The notes below the pieces were generated by a model. It was not told where the DNA came from and did not search any database. It saw only the letters and a program-made list of their open reading frames with translations. A stretch of DNA of 64,000 nucleotides, from positions 2,046,001 to 2,110,000 of the forward strand of contig NZ_CP095491.1 of NCBI RefSeq assembly GCF_023028105.1. The letters are read 5' to 3'. A program made the position numbers and the translations under genes. Shown one piece after another: positions 17,130 through 27,183 of this stretch (the first letter of the stretch is position 1; every line of letters starts with the position of its first letter). The stretch is from Halosolutus gelatinilyticus (lineage in GTDB: Archaea > Halobacteriota > Halobacteria > Halobacteriales > Natrialbaceae).

Positions 17130-20100
17130 TCACCCTTCCCGATCGTCCGCGGCGGGCAGCGCGAACGAGAACGTCGAGCCCGCGCCGGGTTCGGACTCGA
17201 CCCAGATCTCGCCGCCGTGGCGCTGGACGATCCGCTCGCAGAGGGCCAGTCCGATCCCGGCCCCTTCGTACTCCTCGTGGTTGTGGAGGCGATCGAAGAT
17301 CGTGAACACACGGTCCTGGTCGGCCGAATCGATGCCGATGCCCTCGTCGCGGACCGAAATCACCCACTCCGCGTCCCCGTCTGGTCGCTCCGCGCTGACG
17401 TGGACGCGCGGGGGCTCGTCGCCGCTGTAGGTGATCGCGTTCTCGAGCAGGTTCTGGAAGACCTGCCGCACCTGGCTGGCGTCGCCCGTCGCCCGGGGAA
17501 GGTCCTCGGCCGTGATCTCCGCGCGGCTCTCCTGGATGCGGAGCTGGAGGTCCGCGAGGACGTCCTCGAGGATCGCGTTCAGATCCATCGGCTCGAACGG
17601 ATCGCCGCGCGATTCGACCCGTGAGTACTCGAGCAATCCGTCGATCATCTCGCGCATCCGATCGGCGCCGTCGACGGCGAACGCGAGGAACTCCTCGCCG
17701 TCCGCGTCGAGGGCGTCGCCGTACCGACGCTCGATGAGTTGGAGGTAGCTCGTGACCATCCGCAGCGGCTCCTGGAGGTCGTGGGAGGCGGCGTAGGCGA
17801 ACTGCTCGAGGCGTTCGTTCGACGCCTCGAGTTTCCGCTGGTACTCCGTGCGTTCAGTGACGTCCTGAGCGAAACTCAATCCGGCGAAGATCTCGCCGTC
17901 GGAATCGCGCAGCGGGGTCGCCCACACGCGCCAGTTGCGACCCTCCAACGTCGTCTTGACGCTGCCGGTCTCGCCGTCCTCGACGGCCGCGCGGAACAGC
18001 GGTTCGAGATCCGCGACCGCCTCCGCGGGGAAGATCTCGGGCATTCGGTCGCCCTCGAGCCGGTCGGCGGTGGGGAGCGTCTCGCCGAGTTCGGCCCCTG
18101 CGGCGAGCGTGTACTCGAGATCGCGGTCGTACACGCCGACGGCCCCGTTCGGGAAGTGTTGGGCCAACGTGCGGTAGCGCCGTTCCGACTCCTCGAGCGC
18201 GCGCTGGCGCTCGACGCGATCGGTCACGTCGCGCGCGATGCCGGCGAGTATCGTGTCTCCCAGGGGATCTTCGAGCCTGGACGCGACGAACTCGAAGGGG
18301 ATGGCGTCGCCGTCTTTCGTGTAGACGTCGAGTTCGATGCTGACCGATCCCGTCTCGAAGCCCTCGCGGAACGCCGCCCCGATCGATTCTCGATCGTCGT
18401 CGTCGAAGAACGAACGCGGGCTCATCGAGGCGATTTCCTCGTCCGTGTAGCCGGTAACCTCGCTCAGGCTCCGATTCCACCGCTGGAGCGAGCCGTCCTC
18501 GTCGATGACGTAGAATACGTCCTCGATGGCGTCGAGGATGTCGTCAGTGTACTTCTTGTACCGCTCGAGGCTGCGTTCGCGCTCGCGGAGCGCTCGTTCC
18601 CGTCTCTTCTGCTTGGTCACGTTCTGGACGAGGATCATCCCCCTGGAAATCTCGTCCGTGTCGTCCCCGATCGGGACGGTGTACGCCACCCAGTCTCGGT
18701 CGTGAATCGAGAGTTCGAACGCGTTCGTCTCCCCTTCGAGCGCGGCTCTGAACCGGGGTTCCAGTTGGGCGGCGATATCCGGCGGATACCGCTCCTGAAG
18801 GGTCTGTCCGACGACCGTCTCCGCGTCGGCGCCGATCTCGTCGAAGGCCGATCCGCCGGCGGCCTGGTACTGCAGGTTCTCGTCGAACAATCCGACGGCC
18901 CCGTTCGGGAAGTGCTCGACGAGCGTCCGGTACCGGCGCTCACTCTCCGCGAGCTTTCGCTGGTTCTCCCGCCGTTCGGTGATGTCCGTGATCGTGACGA
19001 CGCCTCGGGTCACCTCGCCGTCCTCGTTTCGGACCGGCATCCCCTCCGCCCTGATGATTCGGCGCTCGCCGTCCGCGGCCTCGATCTCGAAGATGTCGGG
19101 ATCGGTGACCTCCTCTCCCCCGAGGACGCGGGCCAGGGTCATTCCCTCGGATTCGACGCGCTCGCCCGAGTCCGCCCACGTCACCGGGTACTTTTCGTAC
19201 TCCTCGATCGATTCGGCGTCGAACACCGCTCCGCCCCAGATCTCCCTCGCGGTGTCGTTGGCCTCGACGAGACGTCCGTCCCCGTCCGCGACGACGACGC
19301 CGACGGGGAGGATCTCGAAGAGCGACTCAAGTTGGTCCTTGTTCCGCTGCAACTCCAGTTCGGCCCGCTTGCGCTCCGTGATGTCGGTGAGCGCGCCGGG
19401 GAACGTGACTGGGTTTCCCTCCTCGTCGCACTCGACGCGGCCGCGAGCGACGACCCACCGGAGTTCGCCGTCGTCGTTCCAGACCCTGTACTCGGACTCG
19501 TACTCGCCCCCGGATTCGACGGCGTGCTCGATCTGTGCGACGACGCGATCGCGATCGTCCTCGTGGATAGCCTCGATGAACCGATCGAGCGAAACGCCCT
19601 CGCGGGCCGCTGCCGGGTCCACGCCGAACGTTCTGGCGAAGGACGGGCCGACGACCATCTCGTCCGCCTGGACGTCCCACTCCCACGTGCCAACCGCGCC
19701 GGCTTCGGTCGCCGCCTCCAGCTGGGACTTGGCGTCCTGCAGGTATCGCTCGCGCTCTTTCTGCTCCGTAATGTCCTGTGCCATCGTCATTCCGGCGAAG
19801 ACGTCGCCGTCCTCGTCGGTGATCGGGACCGCGTGGAGGATCCACTCCCGGCCGGCGTACGCGAGTTCGATCGACTCCTCCTCGCCGTCGAGTGCGGCCT
19901 CGAAGGCGGGCTCGAGCGTGGCGGCGGTCTCGTCGGGCCAGACGTCGTCGAACCGCTGCCCCTCGAGATCGGCTGGCTCGACGGGGATGTCCGCGAAGCC
20001 GCGCCCGGCTGCTAGCGTGTAGGTTTGGTCGCGATCGAACAGGGTGACGATCCCGTTCGGGAAGTACTCCGCGAGGGTCCGATAGCGCTGCTCGGACTGC

Positions 20101-21335
20101 TCGAGGTTTCGCTTGGCCTCGATCCGCTCGGTGACGTCCTGTGACATCCCCATGGCGGCGAAGATCTTCCCGTCGTCGTCGCGAACCGGAACGAAGTGGA
20201 ACTGGTAGGTTCGATCGTCGATCACGCGCTCGAATCTGGCCGTTGTCCCGTCGAGCGCCGCCTCGTAGTGGGGGACGACGACGTCCTCTAGGTGTGGCGG
20301 CAGCACATCTCGAAGTGAGGCCCCCTCGAGGTCCGCTCTCGTCACGTCCGTCTCTCCTACCGGCGTGCCGCCGAAGGTGACGTACCGGAGATCCTCGTCC
20401 ACGAGCGCGACGGCCCCGTTCGGGAAGTGCTCGACGAGCGTCCGGTATCGCTGCTCGGCCTCTTCGAGCCGGCGTTCTCGCTCCTTTCGGTCGGTGATGT
20501 CGCGGAAGTACACCGACAACCCCGTCTCCGACGGGTAGGCGCGCACCTCGAACCAGGCGTCCAGCGGCTCGGGATAGTACTCCTCGAACGAGACCGGTTC
20601 CTGTTCGTACATCGCGCGCTCGTACGCCGACTCGAACCGTCGATCGGTCGCGTCGGGGAACGTCTCCCAGATGCGGGTCCCGAGCAGCGGCCGATCGTCG
20701 GGGTTGATCAACTCGTAGGCGCGGTCGTTGAGGTACGTGAATCGCCACTCCTCGTCGAGCGCGAAGACGGCGTCGGAGATCCGTTCGAAGATCTCCTCGC
20801 GCTCGCTTTGCGCCCGCTCGTTTTCGATCGCCGACCCGAGGACATCGGCGATGCGCTCGACGAACGCAGTGTCGGCTCGTTCGATCTCCCGGTTCGCCGT
20901 CGAGTACGCGCCCAGAACGCCCCACGGCTCGTCGGCCGGGCCGATGGGCACGCTGACGCCGCGTTCGACGCCGTGATCGGCGAGCAACGCGGTCTCGGTA
21001 TCCCGATCGTCGGCGCACAGATCGTCGACAACCGGCTCCTCGGCGCGGAGCGCGTCGCCGATCGGCGAGCCCCGGGTCGCGGAGACCGTCGCCGATCCGA
21101 CGAGCCCCGGGCGCCAGCCGGTCCCCGCTCGAAGGACACTCTCGTTCCCGTCCGGGAGCACCTCGAAGACGCCGCAGTAGTCGCTCTCGATCGTCTCGAC
21201 GACGATCGTCGCCGCCTCGGACAGCAGTTCGTCGAGACCGTCCGTCTCCAGTGCCTGCTGGCCGAGTTCGGCGATCGCTTCCTGTCGTCGAACCCGCGTC
21301 GAGAGAGGGAGATCCGTGGGCGAAGACGATCCCAT
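17130..21335 (-). CDS. Multi-sensor histidine kinase: GAF, eight PAS, HisKA, HATPase
   Basis: This 1401-residue cytoplasmic protein has no membrane segment. A GAF domain covers about residues 20-175. Eight PAS modules follow to about residue 1180, each ending in a DITDRKERE-like or DVTER-like linker. Four of them (the second, third, sixth and eighth) begin with nearly the same phrase, RYRTLxxxFPNGxVxxxDxD, so they arose by internal duplication. The kinase core has SHDLQEPLR with the phospho-accepting histidine, then NLLENAI, DEGIGID and GAGIGLALCERIV of the ATP-binding domain. There is no receiver domain and no response regulator nearby. An ATATTTTACC box at 21361-21370 suggests a leaderless transcript. 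Ligands are unknown. Confidence 0.92.
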   Translation of the reverse strand: MGSSSPTDLPLSTRVRRQEAIAELGQQALETDGLDELLSEAATIVVETIESDYCGVFEVLPDGNESVLRAGTGWRPGLVGSATVSATRGSPIGDALRAEEPVVDDLCADDRDTETALLADHGVERGVSVPIGPADEPWGVLGAYSTANREIERADTAFVERIADVLGSAIENERAQSEREEIFERISDAVFALDEEWRFTYLNDRAYELINPDDRPLLGTRIWETFPDATDRRFESAYERAMYEQEPVSFEEYYPEPLDAWFEVRAYPSETGLSVYFRDITDRKERERRLEEAEQRYRTLVEHFPNGAVALVDEDLRYVTFGGTPVGETDVTRADLEGASLRDVLPPHLEDVVVPHYEAALDGTTARFERVIDDRTYQFHFVPVRDDDGKIFAAMGMSQDVTERIEAKRNLEQSEQRYRTLAEYFPNGIVTLFDRDQTYTLAAGRGFADIPVEPADLEGQRFDDVWPDETAATLEPAFEAALDGEEESIELAYAGREWILHAVPITDEDGDVFAGMTMAQDITEQKERERYLQDAKSQLEAATEAGAVGTWEWDVQADEMVVGPSFARTFGVDPAAAREGVSLDRFIEAIHEDDRDRVVAQIEHAVESGGEYESEYRVWNDDGELRWVVARGRVECDEEGNPVTFPGALTDITERKRAELELQRNKDQLESLFEILPVGVVVADGDGRLVEANDTAREIWGGAVFDAESIEEYEKYPVTWADSGERVESEGMTLARVLGGEEVTDPDIFEIEAADGERRIIRAEGMPVRNEDGEVTRGVVTITDITERRENQRKLAESERRYRTLVEHFPNGAVGLFDENLQYQAAGGSAFDEIGADAETVVGQTLQERYPPDIAAQLEPRFRAALEGETNAFELSIHDRDWVAYTVPIGDDTDEISRGMILVQNVTKQKRRERALRERERSLERYKKYTDDILDAIEDVFYVIDEDGSLQRWNRSLSEVTGYTDEEIASMSPRSFFDDDDRESIGAAFREGFETGSVSIELDVYTKDGDAIPFEFVASRLEDPLGDTILAGIARDVTDRVERQRALEESERRYRTLAQHFPNGAVGVYDRDLEYTLAAGAELGETLPTADRLEGDRMPEIFPAEAVADLEPLFRAAVEDGETGSVKTTLEGRNWRVWATPLRDSDGEIFAGLSFAQDVTERTEYQRKLEASNERLEQFAYAASHDLQEPLRMVTSYLQLIERRYGDALDADGEEFLAFAVDGADRMREMIDGLLEYSRVESRGDPFEPMDLNAILEDVLADLQLRIQESRAEITAEDLPRATGDASQVRQVFQNLLENAITYSGDEPPRVHVSAERPDGDAEWVISVRDEGIGIDSADQDRVFTIFDRLHNHEEYEGAGIGLALCERIVQRHGGEIWVESEPGAGSTFSFALPAADDREG

Positions 21336-21571
21336 TCTAGCTCAGTAGAGTGCCCCAGTCGGTAAAATATCTCTGGCGGAAACGCGCCGCGATCGGATCC
21401 GGCGATCGACGCTCCGATCGCGGCGCGTTTCCGCCCTTCCGATCGCGACCGCAGCGAATCCCCGCCCCTTCGTCGCAATCGCGGCGCGAACGGGTCCGCT
21501 CGTTCGGCGCGTCGCCGCGTGCGTGAAAGCGTTATGCTATCTCCTCGCCTCCCTCTCACCGGTGATGCAGC

Positions 21572-22009
21572 ATGAAGACGGTCGATCTCTCACGGCTCGA
21601 GCTGGGTGACGCGTGGTACGACTCCGACGAGACCGTTCGGTGGCGGGACACCCTTCCCCTCACGGCGGGAACGCCGGGGGCCAGCGAGGTCTCCGCCGGC
21701 GATCTCGTCGTCGTCTACTTCGAGGTCGATCCGGGCAAGCGCATCGGCCGCCACACCGACAGCGAGGAGGAGGTGCTGCTGGCGATCGCCGGCACCGTCG
21801 CGGTCACCGTCGGCGATGGCGACGACGGCGAGCTATCGGCGGGCGAGATGGCGGTCGTTCCGCCGAACGTCCCCCACGGAATCACGAACGTCGGGGACGA
21901 ACCCGCCGCGGTCGTCGGATTCTTCCCGAGTGGTGAAGTCACGCACGGGTTCGACGAACCCGTCATGCCCGACGGCGAGCGGATGTTCGTCTCGCGGCCC
22001 GAGGCGTAG
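21572..22009 (+). CDS. Cupin-domain protein
   Basis: This 145-residue protein contains one cupin barrel. Motif 1 is in the GKRIGRHTDSEEEVLLAIAG segment, with a histidine and glutamate as likely metal ligands, and motif 2 is in AVVPPNVPHGITNVGDEPA with the second histidine. The N-terminal 30 residues are helical. The function is not recognisable beyond a small-molecule-binding or metal-dependent enzyme fold. It is divergent from the large histidine kinase, with 236 bases between, and convergent with the cyclophilin gene. Confidence 0.8.
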   Translation: MKTVDLSRLELGDAWYDSDETVRWRDTLPLTAGTPGASEVSAGDLVVVYFEVDPGKRIGRHTDSEEEVLLAIAGTVAVTVGDGDDGELSAGEMAVVPPNVPHGITNVGDEPAAVVGFFPSGEVTHGFDEPVMPDGERMFVSRPEA

Positions 22010-22082
22010 CGATCGCCGCGATACGGGACGGCCTCGACGCCGTTTTGTTCCGCGGCAGAAACCGAACTGAACCGAGCCGCGA

Positions 22083-22601
22083 TTACTCGTAGTCGACCGA
22101 GACCGACTCGAGGACGACGTCCTCACGGGGTCGATCGTTCGGATCGGTGTCGACGTTGCCGATCTCGCGGACGACGTCCATGCCGTCGGTCACTTTCCCG
22201 AAGACGGAGTGGCGATCGTCGAGGTGGGGTTGCGGTCCGAGCGTGATGAAGAACTGCGAGCCGTTGGTGTTCGGCCCGGAGTTGGCCATCGAGAGAACGC
22301 CCTCGTCGTCGTGGCGCAGTTCGGGATGGAACTCGTCGTCGAACTGGTAGCCGGGGCCGCCGCGACCGGTTTCGGTCGGGTCGCCGCCCTGGATCATGAA
22401 GTCGTCGATGACGCGATGGAAAGCCACGTCGTCGTACAGCGGTTCGCCCTCGACTTCCTCGCCCGTCTCGGGGTCGGTCCAGGTCTTGCCGCCCGTAGCC
22501 AACCCGACGAAGTTGTCGACCGTGCTCGGCGCGCGTTCGTCATAGAGTTCGACCTCGATGTCGCCCCTGTTCGTGTGGAGGGTCGCAGTTACGTTGCCCA
22601 T
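22083..22601 (-). CDS. Cyclophilin-type peptidyl-prolyl cis-trans isomerase
   Basis: This 172-residue cytoplasmic cyclophilin begins [20 protein letters not shown] and carries [14 protein letters not shown], the catalytic arginine region [16 protein letters not shown], the [13 protein letters not shown] motif and [14 protein letters not shown]. It speeds proline isomerisation during protein folding. The start is at the ATG at 22601; the frame is open far upstream but that part overlaps the divergent gene in the opposite direction and is not family sequence. Length is normal for archaeal single-domain cyclophilins. Confidence 0.93.
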   Translation of the reverse strand: MGNVTATLHTNRGDIEVELYDERAPSTVDNFVGLATGGKTWTDPETGEEVEGEPLYDDVAFHRVIDDFMIQGGDPTETGRGGPGYQFDDEFHPELRHDDEGVLSMANSGPNTNGSQFFITLGPQPHLDDRHSVFGKVTDGMDVVREIGNVDTDPNDRPREDVVLESVSVDYE

Positions 22602-22805
22602 ACCCCCGCGTCGACCGGACGGGTGAAAACGGTAGTGGTCTCGATCAGTCTCACGCCGATCGTGAGTATCGATCGGAGCGTGCGCTCTCGACCCCGAATC
22701 GATGACGAACACTCCTACAAACGATCGTCGATCCACGACGGTACCTGTCTCCATCTGCTGGGTTTCGCCCGCAGGTACATACCGCGGGACGTGGTAGGCC
22801 CGTCC

Positions 22806-23777
22806 ATGAATTCCGGGTCCCACACTGCCGAGTCGGTGACGCTCGCGCGACTCCCCTCGGGCGTCGAACTCACGACGACCGTCCACATCTACCGCGGTCC
22901 CGACGACGGCCCCACGCTCTACCTCCAGGCGGCCCAGCACGGCCGCGAGATCAACGGTACCGAGACCCTGCGGCGCTTTCACGATCGCCTTCCTCTCAAC
23001 TCGCTGGCCGGGACGATCGTCGCCGTTCCCGTGGCGAATCCGCTCACTTTCGATCGCGTCTCCTACACGCTCCCGGAGGAATTCGACAGCATCAACCCCA
23101 ACATGAATCGGGTCTGGCCGGGCGATTCGACGGGGAGTCTCCACCAGCGGATGGCCGCTCGGCTCTGGGCGTACGTCGAGCGAGCCGACGCCGTGGTCGA
23201 CCTGCACACGGGCAGCCCGGACATGCTCCCGCACGTCGTCTACCTCGAGGGCGACGACCGCTCCCGCGCGATCGCCGAAGCGTTCGGGACCGACCTCCTG
23301 CTTTCCGAACCGGCCGACGAGGACGCGCCGGAGGCGTGGCATCGGCGCGGGTTCGCGGGAAAGCTCCGCGTCGTCGCCGCGACGGAGGGAATCCCGTCGA
23401 TCACGCCCGAACTCGCCTACAACAAGCAGATCGTCGAGGAGGTCGTCGAGAACGGCGTGGCGGGGCTGCTCGACGTCTGCCGCCACCTCGGGATGCTTCC
23501 CGGCGAGCCCTCCGATCGGGAGCCGACGATCGCCCGGAACCACCTCGGACAGGTGACCGCCGGCGAGTCGGGGCTGTTCCGCCCGAAGCCGTCGCTCGAT
23601 GTCGGCCAGTTCGTCCCCGACGGCGCGAAGCTCGGAACGGTCTACGATCCGACCACGTACCGGGAGGTACAGACAGCGACGGCCGATCGGGACGGCCTGC
23701 TCTATGCGCTCACGAAGGAAGCGACGGTCACCGCGGGCGATCAACTCGCGAGCGTGGCGGAGGTCCGCGACGGATGA
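22806..23777 (+). CDS. AstE/AspA-like (succinylglutamate desuccinylase/aspartoacylase family) deacylase
   Basis: This 323-residue protein of the M14-like zinc carboxypeptidase superfamily has [11 protein letters not shown], which gives the HxxE zinc pair, and [11 protein letters not shown] with the third histidine. [19 protein letters not shown] and [13 protein letters not shown] are typical of the family. The C-terminal 90 residues form a beta-rich lobe with [20 protein letters not shown], as in deacylases that cleave N-acyl amino acids or related amides. The substrate is unknown. The ATG at 22806 starts the family sequence. It is divergent from the cyclophilin gene. Confidence 0.82.
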   Translation: MNSGSHTAESVTLARLPSGVELTTTVHIYRGPDDGPTLYLQAAQHGREINGTETLRRFHDRLPLNSLAGTIVAVPVANPLTFDRVSYTLPEEFDSINPNMNRVWPGDSTGSLHQRMAARLWAYVERADAVVDLHTGSPDMLPHVVYLEGDDRSRAIAEAFGTDLLLSEPADEDAPEAWHRRGFAGKLRVVAATEGIPSITPELAYNKQIVEEVVENGVAGLLDVCRHLGMLPGEPSDREPTIARNHLGQVTAGESGLFRPKPSLDVGQFVPDGAKLGTVYDPTTYREVQTATADRDGLLYALTKEATVTAGDQLASVAEVRDG

Positions 23778-23974
23778 CGCTCCGGGGAATCGAGTTCCGC
23801 CGCGAATCGCCCCAACGAGCACCGTTTTGACTGCATTCGCTTCGACGAGACCCGTTTCGACGGGATTCGCTCCGACCGGAATCGATCGACGACGGCCCTG
23901 CCGTCGATCGACGACTCGTCCGTTCGATCGGCGATGGCTCCGGTCCCCGATCGGCGACCCCGCCCCGCGATCGC

Positions 23975-24637
23975 TCAGTCGGCCACCAGGTCGGCGATCT
24001 CGTGCAGCGTCGTCACCTCGTACGTCGGCGTCGTCGAGAGTACCGCGTCGCGGCAGTGCGATCGGCGGACGAACGCCGAGTCGAGGCCGGCCCGACGGGC
24101 CGCGATCACGTCGCTCTCGCTGTCGCCGACGTACAGCGCCGACTCGCCGTCGAGGTCGTCGAGCGCCCGCTCGAGGTAGTACGGCTCGGGCTTTTTCCGC
24201 TCGAGGCTTTCGATCGTCTTCGGGCGACCGTAGTAGGTGCCGAACAGCGGTTCCAGGTCGAAGAAGTCCAGGACGAACTCGATCGTGCTGTGGTGGTTGT
24301 TGCTCACGACGCCGCAGGCCTCATCGAGATCTGCGATCGCCACGACGTCGTCATAGCGGGTTCGATCGCCGGCCCTGAATCGCTCGAACTGCGATCGCTC
24401 GTCGTGGTCTTCGCGCGCCTCCCAGAGCGTCGTCTCGTCGAGGTCGTAGCTCACGCAGATCTCGCGGAGTCGGTCGACGGTCACACCGGCGACGACGTCG
24501 TCGACGGACTGCCGATCGACGTCCTCGATCCCGACGGCCCGGAACGCGGCTCTGGTCGCCTCGGCTTGCGTCTCGTAGGCTGGCGGTTCGACCAGCACCC
24601 CGTCGCTGTCGAATATCACCGTATCGTACGCTGTCAC
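23975..24637 (-). CDS. HAD-superfamily hydrolase, phosphoglycolate-phosphatase-like
   Basis: This 220-residue HAD enzyme has motif [13 protein letters not shown], where the first aspartate is the nucleophile and the usual DxDGT is DSDGV. Motif II is in [16 protein letters not shown], the motif III lysine in [13 protein letters not shown], and motif IV in [21 protein letters not shown] helical cap domain spans about residues 20-90. The closest functional group is phosphoglycolate phosphatase-like, but the substrate is not defined. It follows an SDR gene in the same orientation, separated by 128 bases that contain a perfect hairpin. Confidence 0.85.
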   Translation of the reverse strand: MTAYDTVIFDSDGVLVEPPAYETQAEATRAAFRAVGIEDVDRQSVDDVVAGVTVDRLREICVSYDLDETTLWEAREDHDERSQFERFRAGDRTRYDDVVAIADLDEACGVVSNNHHSTIEFVLDFFDLEPLFGTYYGRPKTIESLERKKPEPYYLERALDDLDGESALYVGDSESDVIAARRAGLDSAFVRRSHCRDAVLSTTPTYEVTTLHEIADLVAD

Positions 24638-24716
24638 TCGGCGAACCTACACAGAACAGCTAGTTGATAGTATCGATCGGGCGGCCGCCGTGCCCCGAAC
24701 GAGGTGCTGAATCCGG

Positions 24717-24735
24717 GATCTCGGATCCCGAGATC
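24717..24735 (-). terminator. Perfect eight-pair hairpin after the SDR gene
   Basis: GATCTCGG and CCGAGATC flank a three-base loop, 31 bases beyond the SDR stop codon on the minus strand. There is no T-run, so termination is only one possibility; a regulatory site before the HAD gene is another. Confidence 0.35.
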
Positions 24736-24765
24736 GCGTCGATCGCGTTCCGCCGCGCCGCCCGC

Positions 24766-25527
24766 TCAACAGGTCGAGAATCCGCCGTCGACGACCAGAC
24801 CGTGTCCGCTGACGAACGACGCCTCGTCGCTCGCGAGGAACAGGATCGCGTCGGCGACCTCCTCGGGTTCGCCCAGGCGTTTGAGTGGGTACTCCGCGGC
24901 CATCTCCTCGCGGGCGGCGTCGGGATCGTCCTGCATCGCGAGGTACTGCTCGAGCAGTGACGTGTCCGTGAAGCCGGGACAGACCGTGTTGGCGCGGACG
25001 CCGTACGGTCCCGCCTCGGCGGCGATCGCTCGGGTCAGGTTCAACACGGCGCCCTTGCTCAGCGAGTAGGCCGCCTGCTTGGGGAGTCCGAGGAGGCTCG
25101 CCAGCGAGCCGACGTTGACGATCGCGCCCGATCCCTGCTCCTTCATGTGCGGCAGGGCGGCGTGACAGCCGTTCCAGACGCCCTTGACGTTGACGTCGAT
25201 GACGAAATCGCGCATCGAGTCGTCGGTGTCCTCCAGTCGGGCGGAGGGGTGGCCCGTCCCGGCGTTGTTGACGACGATGTCGAGCCCGTACTCCTCTGCG
25301 ACCGTGTCGACGACCGCGTGGAACTGGTCGCTGTCGGTGACGTCGAGGTCGTAGAACGTCGCCGTCGCACCCGCATCCCGCAGGCTCGCGGCGACCTCCT
25401 CGCCGCCGTCGCTGTCGATGTCCGTCACGATCACTCTCGCGCCCTCCTCGGCGAACCGTTCGGCCGTCGCCCGACCGATGCCGGAAGCCGCACCCGTGAT
25501 AAGCGCTGTCTCGCCTTCGAGTCGCAT
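24766..25527 (-). CDS. Short-chain dehydrogenase/reductase, classical type
   Basis: This 253-residue classical SDR has [20 protein letters not shown] for NAD(P) binding, D residues after the second strand (TDIDSDGG) that favour NAD, NNAGTG, a catalytic serine in VGSLASLLG, and YSLSK. The end [12 protein letters not shown] is typical of 3-oxoacyl-reductase-like and sugar or alcohol dehydrogenases. The start is placed at [12 protein letters not shown]; a TATA-like AATTTATG box at 25552-25559 lies 24 bases upstream, which predicts a leaderless transcript from exactly this codon. The substrate is unknown. Confidence 0.88.
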   Translation of the reverse strand: MRLEGETALITGAASGIGRATAERFAEEGARVIVTDIDSDGGEEVAASLRDAGATATFYDLDVTDSDQFHAVVDTVAEEYGLDIVVNNAGTGHPSARLEDTDDSMRDFVIDVNVKGVWNGCHAALPHMKEQGSGAIVNVGSLASLLGLPKQAAYSLSKGAVLNLTRAIAAEAGPYGVRANTVCPGFTDTSLLEQYLAMQDDPDAAREEMAAEYPLKRLGEPEEVADAILFLASDEASFVSGHGLVVDGGFSTC

Positions 25528-25834
25528 ACTACTGTGATCGGGTGACCGATACATAAATTCGTTCATCATTTAGACATCACATGCAAATTCTGTTCGTTGA
25601 AACGGCCCGAAGGACGAACATTGGTGTCTTATCGCATCAGGGTTGGTCGGCAAGCTCTACCGGCCGAGCGCTCGATCGGCTAGCACGTCGGGGTCTAGAT
25701 CGGTACCGATCGGTTCGGCTCCCGATCGACGGCGTTCGCGCGGCGAGGGAGCGCCCCTCCCCGATCGGAACCTCGCGGAACCGCTCGTCCAGTAGGGAGG
25801 CGGTCCGTACCGAAGGAAGATCGCATCACGCGGC
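25528..25834. other. Intergenic stretch, promoter only
   Basis: This gap holds the TATA box of the SDR gene (minus strand, 25552-25559) and nothing else I can support. The arginine-rich open frame at 25581-25838 does not look like a haloarchaeal protein. Confidence 0.5.
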
Positions 25835-26140
25835 TTAAAACGCCGTTCGAACGCGGATTTCGTCTTCCGTCACGGTCACCTCGCAACCCTGGTAGCGAAA
25901 CGAGATCTCCATCCGGACGGCTGATTCGTCAGCGCTTTGAACGACTCTGTCCAGGTGGTCGGGATCGATCGCGTGGTACAGGGGGTCGAGATCGATCGGC
26001 GACGTGTTCGTCAGCGTCGCGACGGCCCGTACGACGACGATGCTCGGCGTTTCGTCCTCGCCGGGAGCGGCGGATAGCTCGGAAGTGGGATCCGAAGCGT
26101 CGAAGTCGGAGCCGCCGTCGGTGTACGGTATCCTCGTCAT
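25835..26140 (-). CDS. HalOD1 output-domain protein
   Basis: This 101-residue protein is a stand-alone HalOD1 domain. The signature runs SIVVVRAVATLTNTSPIDLD, then PLYHAIDPDHLDRVVQS and ISFRYQGCEVTVTEDEIRV. HalOD1 is a haloarchaeal domain often found as the output part of signalling proteins; its biochemical action is not known to me. The ATG overlaps the stop of the upstream DUF7344-type regulator as ATGA, so the two are translationally coupled and probably act together. The first 30 residues are acidic and disordered-looking. Confidence 0.85.
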   Translation of the reverse strand: MTRIPYTDGGSDFDASDPTSELSAAPGEDETPSIVVVRAVATLTNTSPIDLDPLYHAIDPDHLDRVVQSADESAVRMEISFRYQGCEVTVTEDEIRVRTAF

Positions 26141-26982
26141 GGTTCGAACGGGAGCTGATCCAGCAGGTCTTCGTTCTGGTAATCGAGGTGATCGAGCCGC
26201 GACCCCAACAGCTCGCGGACGAGAACGACCAAGGGGTTATCCTTGCCGTCTCCGACGATCGCTACCTCCGTCTCGCTATCGGTGTCCGGCTCGTCCAGTA
26301 CGGAAAGCATGATCTTCTCGCGATCGGCGAATACGAATCGGCCGACCATCGGATACCGTGAGGGATCGGTCACCCAGTCGAACTGCGGTTCCCAGACGGT
26401 CGCCTCCGGGAGTCGTTCTCGCGCGAGATCGCGAACCTCTGCGTTGTGCGAGCCGATGTACATCTCCACGCCGGAGTCGATCGCGTTCTGTGCGCGGCGG
26501 ATACACTCGTCTTCGAGGAGGTCGGTACTGACGTACATACAGAACAGTTCGTTCTCGGCCTCGTCGGCCAGGAATCGCCCGTATTCGATCGCGTCTTCGC
26601 GTCCTTCTACGACGCCGATGGTGTCATCTGCCGCGCCGGCCGTCGGTCGGAAGTACGAGAGCAGTTCATCGAACGCGTCCAGTTCCTGCCGTTCGGAAAC
26701 GACCGACGGGTAGTTTTCGTACGATACGACGTTCTCGGCCGGGTCGTAGCTGACCAGGCCGGCGTCGTCGAGCGTCGGGAGCGTTTTATGGTGTAACGAG
26801 AGGACTACCCGTTCGAGCGCGTTCTCGTCGGCGGCGTCGATCCCGGTGTCGCCGCGCGCAACAAGCCGTTCGGCGAGATCGGTGACGGTGAGCGACCGAG
26901 CGGCATCGTTGAGGATCGATAAGATGTCTCGGTTCCGGGTCTCCGCGAGGAGACGGATGATACGCTCGTCGTCAGACACCAT
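26137..26982 (-). CDS. DUF7344-type winged-helix regulator with C-terminal sensor region
   Basis: This 281-residue protein starts with a DUF7344 winged-helix domain (residues 5-95: IIRLLAETRNRDILSILNDA, LTVTDLAERLVARG, VVLSLHHKTLPTLDDAGLVS). The C-terminal part (about 110-275) contains GREDAIEYGRFLADEAENEL, FCMYVSTDLL, EMYIGSHNAEVRDLARERLP and FVFADREKIMLSVL, a pattern reminiscent of the phospholipase D-like sensor region of TrmB-type regulators; I make this comparison without a search. It overlaps the HalOD1 gene by four bases. It is probably a transcription regulator, with unknown ligand and targets. Confidence 0.75.
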   Translation of the reverse strand: MVSDDERIIRLLAETRNRDILSILNDAARSLTVTDLAERLVARGDTGIDAADENALERVVLSLHHKTLPTLDDAGLVSYDPAENVVSYENYPSVVSERQELDAFDELLSYFRPTAGAADDTIGVVEGREDAIEYGRFLADEAENELFCMYVSTDLLEDECIRRAQNAIDSGVEMYIGSHNAEVRDLARERLPEATVWEPQFDWVTDPSRYPMVGRFVFADREKIMLSVLDEPDTDSETEVAIVGDGKDNPLVVLVRELLGSRLDHLDYQNEDLLDQLPFEP

Positions 26983-27183
26983 GCGATGAGATTACCAAGC
27001 ACGCACTTAATGAGTTGGCCTGAAGGCGACGATCGGCGCCGAGAGAAGCGATCGGTCCGACATGGAATCGAGCCGTTCGCGATCGACCGATCTCGAACTG
27101 CGCGGTGACCAACGAGACCGTTGGCTCGGCTTCCGGGCACGAAGTCGAAGCCGACGACCGGAACGGGGCTCGATCGTCGCGTT

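Noticed and set aside
17739-20015. A 758-codon open frame antisense to the large histidine kinase
   Set aside because: It mirrors the GC-rich third positions of the kinase gene, has no domain, and the opposite strand has unmistakable PAS and kinase motifs.
25581-25838. Open frame of 85 codons beside the HalOD1 gene
   Set aside because: After the first ten residues it is arginine-rich and pattern-free; the start region is part of the SDR promoter gap.
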